Below are positions 57,601 through 64,000 of a stretch of DNA of 64,000 nucleotides, piece after piece; the stretch's first letter is position 1, and each line of letters starts with the position of its first letter. Under the pieces are notes generated by a model, which was not told the DNA's origin, made no database searches, and was given only the letters and a program-made list of their open reading frames with translations. Made by a program: the position numbers and the translations under genes. The DNA is from Clitoria ternatea (lineage: Eukaryota; Streptophyta; Magnoliopsida; Fabales; Fabaceae): NCBI GenBank assembly GCA_037962975.1, contig CM075669.1, positions 108,206,501 to 108,270,500 on the forward strand. Reading direction: 5' to 3'.

Positions 57601-59044
57601 AGAATTAATTCTTGGAAATTTGCTCTTACTTCTCTAAGGCTAGCCAGCCATTCCATTCCAAACACCACATCCACTCCTCCAAGATCGAAGACATAAAAAT
57701 CTTGTTGAATTTTTAAGCCCTACATCTCCAACTTCAATTTAGTACATACCCCTTCACAATCTATCTTTCTCCCATCACCCACCTCAACTGTATAAATGGA
57801 GGTTGCATACATGTCCAATTCCTGTTGTTTCACAAACGTGGCTGAAATGAAATTATGAGAGGTTCCAGAATCAATAAGTACCATGACCTGTTCTTTCCTA
57901 ATCTTACCCAATAACTTAATTGTTTTCTTTGACGTAAAGCCAGCAATGCTACACATAGATAACTGGAGGTTTTTTAGCTCTTTATCTTCCTCGATCACCA
58001 TAGTTTCTCCCCTTTCATCCCCTTCTTCTTCCCCTTCAACCAACACTAAAATTTGTAACTGTTTGTTTGCACACACATGGCCTGGACCAAATTTTTCATC
58101 ACACCTAAAACATAATCCCTTCCTAGACCTCTCTTGTAACTCTGTGTCTGTTAACTTTCTAAAGCTTCTTCCTCTGAATGTATTAGAAGATTTCACCATA
58201 CTTCCTTCTCCTGTAGAACTTCCAGTTCCGGACACATTGGGTTGTTGCTTCGCTCCTTGTTCCCATGTCACCGTGTGGTTACTGCTATACGTCCTGATTG
58301 GCCTGCTGATTGTACCTGTTAAATTTTCCCTTTTGGTGGTTAACTGGTTCTTCTCATCCACTCTCTGTGCACAATCCATTAAATCAACAAAGCTTTCTAT
58401 TGGATGGAGCTTTAATTCTACCTTAATTAACTCCTTGAGCCCATTCAAAAAGATACCCTTCAAGTATGCTGGTTCTGCACTCTTTAACGGACCAGCATAG
58501 AGTTCAAATTTCTCTCTATATTCTTCCACTGAACCTGTTTGCTTGAGACTCAACAATAGTTCAAAAGGATTTTCAACCATGGTGGGTTGGAAATGCCTAA
58601 TAACCGCTGCTCGAAAATCCTCCCAATTTGGTTGGTTGCCGAGAACTCCCACCATTGATACCAAGTCAGCGCTTTTCCTTCCATCGCCACCATAACCGCC
58701 TGTAATTTTTCTTCTCCAGACATCCATTTCAAATCAAAATATCTCTCAATTCTGGTGGTCCAGCCATATGCATCTTCTCCATTAAAAACAAGTATCTCTA
58801 ACTTCCACCATCTATCCACTTTGTGTCGTCCACCATTGTGGCTCTCTTGTGTTCCGCCCTGAAAATTTGTTTGGCTTTCGTCGCTGTTCTCTTCCTCCTA
58901 TTTTGCACGAATTTCTCGCACCAAAGCCTGCACCTCATTTAATTGTTCAGTGGTCTTCTCTATTATGTCACGCATCGCCAGCAAGCCTTCAAAACCCCTC
59001 TCCAACGCTTCCACTTTCGCCTCCATGCTGCGTGTTGACACCAT
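54640..59044 (-). pseudogene. Chromovirus gag-pol gene, stops and frameshifts
   Basis: Minus strand, ATG at 59044 (MVSTRSMEAKVEALERGFEG, coiled). TAG at 58900-58898; gag matrix/capsid to 58660, where the frame shifts. The frame then stays open 58727-57720, with knuckle CFRCDEKFGPGHVC and protease VLIDSGTSHNFIS. Stops at 57722, 57044 and 56807, with RT motifs between: VDYRALNKITILDKFPIPII, FVLVFFDDILVYSKG. RNase H part 56795-56307 (TIETDALNKRLGAVLMQEGR). Integrase: HHCC in 55934-55743 (AVGGHSGFF, HHVATCDIC), core 55697-55098 with Asp, Asp (SDRDKIFLSHFW) and Glu (HPQTDGQTEVVNQ) present. A last shift near 55100 leads to 55047-54733 (LPPKSKIHPVFHVSLLK) and, after a TAG, LPEFEATWE, a chromodomain-like end. 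Confidence 0.88.
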
Positions 59045-59066
59045 GAATGGTCTCTAGAAACGTGTT

Positions 59067-59078
59067 GCTTTGATACCA
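59067..59078 (-). other. Primer-binding site of the chromovirus (initiator tRNA-Met)
   Basis: On the minus strand TGGTATCAAAGC two bases after the LTR end, one change from the common TGGTATCAGAGC. Confidence 0.8.
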
Positions 59079-59080
59079 GT

Positions 59081-59385
59081 TGATAGACCTCAACCAATAT
59101 GAGAATAAGAACTAAATTTTATTCACTTACAGAAATACAAATTACACAGAAAATTAAGTAAAACTGATTGAGTATCAAGGTTTCCTCCTAAGATGTTGGA
59201 GAGCTTAGTCTCTCCCTTCCTAAAATCACTTAAAAACTGCATATTCTCTCCTGCTTCTTCTCCTATTTTTATTATGCTAATAACTGCTTAGAGGCAGTTA
59301 TACTTTAGTTACATTTTTAAAATAACTGCTCAAAATAACTATTAAAACAATTAATAACTGCTAAAAACACTTCAGTCCTATTAAA
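59081..59385 (-). repeat. 5' LTR of the chromovirus, truncated
   Basis: It aligns with 54265-54570, then stops at an A-run (CCTATTAAAAAAAA). About 50 bp of the outer end, including TGTTAGGCC, are missing. Because of this no target duplication can be tested. Confidence 0.85.
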
Positions 59386-60060
59386 AAAAATATGTTTTGA
59401 TACATCTTTAATTACTAATGTAACATTATTTTTTCTTAAAAAAAAATAATATGTACTACCTCCTATTTTAAATATAAACAAAAGTAACTTATTTTACACA
59501 TATTAAGAATAATGATTGAAAGTAGTTATTTACATTAATATTATTAAATATTTAGTATAATATCTTAAAATACCCCTAATATCACTTATTACACAAATAA
59601 ACATTTAATGGTTTCGGAAAAATATAATTTCACACTTATATTATGACAACAAAAAATTTCATTAAAAGTAAAGAGAGATAAAGTGGGAACAACAACATAT
59701 ATGAAAATGGAGCTTGCTAGAGCTGTTTCCAATTGCTCCTTTTATGGTCGTAAGTTTTCCGAAACGTCCACATGGGAAGAACTAAAAATCCATGACGACA
59801 GTCAAACGGCGTCGTTTTCATTCACTTATAGACCACTGCATCAACCCGTGTTTCTGGTATTCATTCAACAACAACTTCTGTGGTTCTATGATTTTTATCA
59901 GTGACGTGTCAAGCAACAATTGGATGGTGTGGGCGCGAGTGCAAATGAACCCCATGTTGCTGCCGTACCATGTAATGTAACAAAACAAACACCAACGTTA
60001 TAACAACGAAACCAAAGGGTTGAAACAGAGATAAGTGATAGATAAACTGTTACACAAAAC
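59386..60060 (+). promoter_or_regulatory. Upstream region of the oxidoreductase gene
   Basis: The left half is AT-rich and begins like a Stowaway-type miniature element (TACTACCTCCTATTTTAAAT at about 59454), but no matching other end was seen. The right half (about 59690-60060) is less AT-rich and should contain the promoter and 5' leader. No unambiguous TATA box was found. ORFs at 59683-59980 are not supported: no homology, and they read through what should be promoter. Confidence 0.4.
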
Positions 60061-63000
60061 ATGTCTCTGCGTGGTGGTGCACTCTCCTCCACAACTTCAC
60101 ACCTCACTACTACCCTCCCTTCAATCTCACCACTTTCTCTCAGATTTTCCTTCACTTTCAGGGAAAACAGAAGCCCAACCACACCTCTCACTTCCATTTT
60201 CCCTCAGAAGCTGTCATTTTCAGCAAGGCCAGGGAGAGTGTTGGTGAAGTCTCAGGCCACTGCACCTGCTTCCTCTGAAGCTGTGAAAGTGACTGCTGTA
60301 CCTTCTGAGATGAAGGCATGGGTATATAGTGAATATGGGGGTGTGGATGTTTTGAAATTTGACTCAGGTATTGGTGTGCCTGATGTGAAGGAGGATCAGG
60401 TTCTTGTCAAAGTTGTTGCTGCTGCTCTTAACCCTGTTGATGCCAAGAGAAGGCAGGGAAAGTTCAAGGCCACTGATTCCCCTCTTCCAGTTATATATTC
60501 ACTTTCCTTCAACTTTGTTTATTAATTTTCTATTCTTTCTTATTTCCACTAAGTGTGTGTGTGAAGTGGAGTGAGATTTATAGTCTTGTGGGAAAGATAG
60601 GAGATGTGAAATAAAATTATGATTGGTGGTGAATTTTCATTTCTATGTTCTTAAGTTGAAGGGATAATTATATTAGCAGCATGGTTATTTTTTGGGTCTT
60701 GCTAAGTATACTTCTTATGGAATTTCAAATAGAATATGAAAATCATGTTCAACATGATTGGAAATCACGTATTCTGAAATCTTACCTCTTTCTAATCCCA
60801 TTCAAATCCTACCTCATTTAAAAAATATACATTTTAAATAGAAAACGTAATTTTCCTTAACTAAAACTATACCTGTAAGCTGTGACAGGTGATTCCATTC
60901 ATGAACATATATTAGAAATTATAGTGCGGATGGTTTAACAATAGTTTTGATGGAAAATTTTTACTTTTATTTCTTAACTAGTGTGTTAAAGGACATTTAC
61001 CTCTTAGTATTTGGCTTCTTTTATTCTTTTACATTGCGATTAAATAGGCATTTTATAATTCCAGTGCATATATGAAAAGGGTATAAATTCAGCATTTGTG
61101 GTATATTGTATAATGTTTGTTACAATTGAAGGTGATAAATATTTAGCAATTGAGAAAAGCTTACAGTAATTGGCAGAGAATTTAGATTGGAAAGGTTCTG
61201 CTGATTTCTTAATTTTGGATGATAACTAGCTAATGATGAAATGAAATTTGGTTGGTTTTGTGCATAGACTGTTCCGGGCTATGATGTTGCGGGTGTGGTG
61301 GTGAAGATTGGTAGTCAAGTGAAGGACTTCAAAGTGGGTGATGAAGTTTATGGAGATGTCAATGAGAAAGCACTAGAAGGGCCTAAGCAGTTTGGGTCTT
61401 TGGCTGAATACACAGCTGTTGAAGAGAAATTGTTGGCACCAAAACCTAAAAACTTGGATTTTGCTCAAGCTGCTTCTCTTCCTCTTGCTATTGAGACTGC
61501 TTATGAGGGTTTGGAGAGGACTGGATTTTCCTCTGGCAAATCAATTCTTGTTCTAAATGGTTCTGGAGGAGTTGGAAGCCTAGTGATTCAGGTATTGACT
61601 TTCCTAGTTAGCTCTTTGATAATGTACACCTTACCACGTGCTCTGTTTTTCTTTCTTGTTCTGTGCTCCATTACCTTAATACATCAATAGCAATTGTTAA
61701 AACAGTTTATGCACCTCAAGATTTGTTTTGCATCACATAGTCTCAAATGGTTACAAAGTTTTGCCTCTTAAACAATGAATATGTCACTAAATATATTCAT
61801 CTACTTAGTTAAGGCAACAAGTGGCTCAGCTCATTGAATTTCTTCAAAATACATCACTTTTAAATCTAAAATGGTGTTGCTGATATTACTGTCAGTCATT
61901 ATTAGTATTCAGTTTATAAAAAGTTTAAGAGTGCATTTACTGGTGAGTGAGTGCTTGCAAACAAATTAGCAATTTTGATTTGTGATTGTATTTACACACT
62001 TTATAGGCATTTCCCTGCAAAATTAAGCCTTTATTTAGTTTTAATTTATTCAGCTCAAAATGTATCCATCTTTCATTCAGCTACCTTTTTAACCCCCAGA
62101 CTAGTTAATCTTTAAAACCACACACACACATAAGCTTACAACTCTGCTGTTGATTTAAGAATCTGTGGGTGTAAGAGTAACTTCACTACTCATTGCAGTT
62201 GTTTTAGAGTATTTCCATTTTTCTTTTTCCAGAAATTATGAACATCTTGTATTTTAGAGTTATCTTAACATATTATGTAACATGTGCTATAAGTGACAAA
62301 GGAAATCATCATTTACTGGATCTGGCACCTACAGAAGAAATACGTTTCAGATTTAAAATTTCTAGCATGAGGGAAAGAATTAACACTTCCAAATACTGAA
62401 AGGAAACACACACAATTGATAAGTTATATTTATTCATTTCATCAATGATTAACAGCTAGCTAAGCAAGTTTTTGGAGCCTCAAGAGTTGCTGCCACTTCA
62501 AGCACTAGAAACTTGGACCTGTTGAAAAGCTTGGGAGCTGATTTGGCTATTGACTACACAAAAGAGAACTTTGAGGACCTTCCAGAAAAATTTGATGTAG
62601 TTTATGATGCCATCGGTAAAGTTCTGTGCCCCTTCTGTTAGTCTTGTTCTTAGAGTCTTCCATACAGGATTCTCAATTGTTGCTTGCCTAAATTTCTATT
62701 TCATCAGATAATTGCTTCAGGATTGTTTCATGCTAATAACTAACATAACAATATCATGGTAGATAAAAAAAGACACAAAAAGTTAGTAAATCCTATCAAA
62801 ATAAAGGTGAGTCCTATAATTATTATGTTTTTTCTATATCTTAACAAGACTCTTTCGTATTATTTACTAACATGAGAGAATCTTATCCTATTGATTTATG
62901 TAGATATTATATTAGTATACCATGAAATAACATTTTCTAGTTAAGAAAACTGTTGTTAACAGGTAGATGAGCAAAGAATTTCTTAACCTGTTTCTCTATT

Positions 63001-63388
63001 ACAATATTCAGAAATTCATTAAAATGTACCAATCTGTTGAAATAAAATTATTCTCATAACCACACTTTTCCCCTGTGCATAAAATTGTTGATAGTTGTTC
63101 ATTCCTTGATGGTGATTTGCAGGGCAATGTGACAGGGCAGTGAAGGCTGTGAGAGAAGGTGGCAGTGTGGTAGCACTCACAGGTGCTGTTACACCACCAG
63201 GCTTCAGATTTGTAGTTACTTCCAATGGAACCGTTCTAAGGAAACTAAATCCATATTTGGAGAGTGGAAAGGTGAAGCCAATTGTTGACCCCAAAGGTCC
63301 ATTCCCCTTTTCCCAGGTTGCTGAAGCCTTCTCTTACCTTGAAACAAACCGAGCCACTGGAAAGGTTGTTATACATCCTATCCCTTGA
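60061..63388 (+). CDS. AOR: Chloroplast NADPH-dependent alkenal/one oxidoreductase, four exons, 392 residues
   Basis: Exons 60061-60489, 61268-61591, 62456-62615 and 63123-63388. All introns are GT..AG (phases 0, 0, 1), and the joined frame is uninterrupted to TGA. Residues 1 to about 70 are Ser/Thr/Leu-rich with few acids, a chloroplast transit peptide. The catalytic GroES-like part follows (MKAWVYSEYGGVDVLKFDSG, AALNPVDAKRRQGKF). GSGGVGS at residues 241-247 is the Rossmann NADPH loop. The zinc ligands of alcohol dehydrogenases are absent, as in the quinone-oxidoreductase branch. The family reduces the C=C bond of reactive alpha,beta-unsaturated carbonyls such as acrolein and methyl vinyl ketone. 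Length and exon sequence resemble Arabidopsis AOR (At1g23740), so the gene looks functional. The exact substrate is inferred. Confidence 0.92.
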
Positions 63389-64000
63389 ATCAACAAAAGT
63401 GGGTAGGCAATTTTGTTGTGTGTCTAACGAAGTTCACATTCTGTGTAAATCGAAGTTCAGAGTAAAGCTTAAAACTATATTCACAACTTCAATTATACAT
63501 TAACTTCCCATCACAATTACTGGAATCATAACTTTCTTCAATGTTAACCGATAAATAAAACTAAAGACAGCAACAAATAAGTATTGTAACGTAGGCGATA
63601 TGGTTGAGGGGTGTCAGCACAAGAATTAATTACTGTAATCGATTGTAGATAGGTTATTTTTCCTTCACGGACCTAGGAGAAAGCAAACTAGAAAGCATGG
63701 CTAGGAATGACTGGTTTTCAATGTGTTTGAGACTGAAATTATAATCAATTAAGCTTCAATAAAAGAAATATAAATATGATGTTATGTAGGGGACCAAACC
63801 ACATTGATATGAAGATGTCTTGTGACACCAAGAAATATTGTGAACCATGTATCTTGGAAGTCTCTAGAAAGATGAAGCTAATACAGCTAATGTGACATAA
63901 ATTGTGGTGGCAATGTCGGGGAAAATCCCAGAAATGTTATATTGAGGCTGCAATTGCCATTGCAGTTAAAACACTGAATTCTAATCACCTAGCTTGTTGA
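63389..64000 (+). other. 3' untranslated region and downstream DNA
   Basis: A likely polyadenylation signal AATAAA lies at 63553-63558, 165 bp after the stop codon. Beyond it is AT-rich sequence with no recognised gene to the window end. Confidence 0.5.

Larger units (their letters stand above)
54265..59385 (-). mobile_element. Short-LTR chromovirus (Reina-like), 5.1 kb, broken
   Basis: The minus-strand element has LTRs 59081-59385 (5', truncated) and 54265-54622 (3'), an initiator-Met primer site beside the 5' LTR, and one gag-pol frame ending near the polypurine tract. Order: coiled N-terminus, gag, CCHC knuckle, protease, RT, RNase H, integrase, chromodomain-like tail. LTRs of about 0.36 kb and total length near 5 kb fit the Reina clade; the clade call is by size and motifs only. 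It lies 676 bp from the host gene start, with the two transcribed away from each other. Confidence 0.85.

Noticed and set aside
57883..58500. 205-residue plus-strand ORF
   Set aside because: It lies antisense to the open gag-protease part of the chromovirus gag-pol gene, which has clear knuckle and protease motifs.
59454..59660. Stowaway-type miniature element
   Set aside because: The left end looks right (TACTACCTCCTATTTTAAAT), but no inverted right end ending in TA was found. Mentioned only as a possibility.
59683..59980. Small ORFs upstream of the oxidoreductase
   Set aside because: No domain, no splice structure, two overlapping frames in the expected promoter and leader region.

Overview
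The window is plant nuclear DNA: AT-rich, dominated by nested, mostly broken LTR retrotransposons, with one intact intron-containing host gene at the right edge. Two Ogre-type Ty3/gypsy elements (with their extra ORF1, two RNase H regions and a short intron) and the general look of the sequence suggest a legume (Fabaceae). That assignment is inference; no species-specific marker was recognised.

Layout. (1) 1-2659: an Athila-like LTR (1172-2633) with 3'-internal-type sequence on one side and a primer-binding-like site on the other. (2) About 2660-36682, minus strand: a decayed Ogre element ('Ogre A'), split by two later insertions: a complete plus-strand Ogre ('Ogre B', 10081-26794, two LTRs of about 2.04 kb, 5-bp target duplication GGTCG/GGCCG) and a solo LTR (31681-36106). 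(3) 36683-41700: a CACTA (En/Spm) coding fragment, an LTR fragment with a CTCGCTCAAGCGA-type array, and unassigned DNA. (4) 41700-51845: a plus-strand LINE broken by a MULE-like inverted-repeat element (41938-43416) and by a minus-strand Athila-like LTR (43862-50367), which itself carries a 5.0-kb solo LTR (44680-49686, perfect 5-bp duplication CAATA). (5) 52642-53196: CACTA terminus with subterminal repeats and a piece of tnpD-like coding sequence. (6) 54265-59385, minus strand: a short-LTR chromovirus (Reina-like) with a nearly full gag-pol frame broken by stops and frameshifts. (7) 60061-63388, plus strand: a four-exon gene for a chloroplast NADPH-dependent alkenal/one oxidoreductase (quinone-oxidoreductase family), 392 residues.

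The order of events can be read from the nesting. Ogre A was interrupted by Ogre B and by a solo LTR. The LINE was interrupted by the MULE-like element and by the Athila-like LTR, and that LTR later received the 5-kb LTR. Both Ogres are dead: A has lost catalytic aspartates in reverse transcriptase, and B has lost the integrase glutamate and has six stops in ORF1. No RNA genes, CRISPR arrays or bacterial-type systems were seen.

The most unusual signal is that several unrelated LTR families each carry a private array of short palindromes (TGAATCGATTCA, TCGCTCAAGCGA, or GCTACGCGTAGC-like). In the Ogre and Athila LTRs the array lies just upstream of a TATA box. Two LTRs that share the same 3' backbone carry different palindrome arrays.
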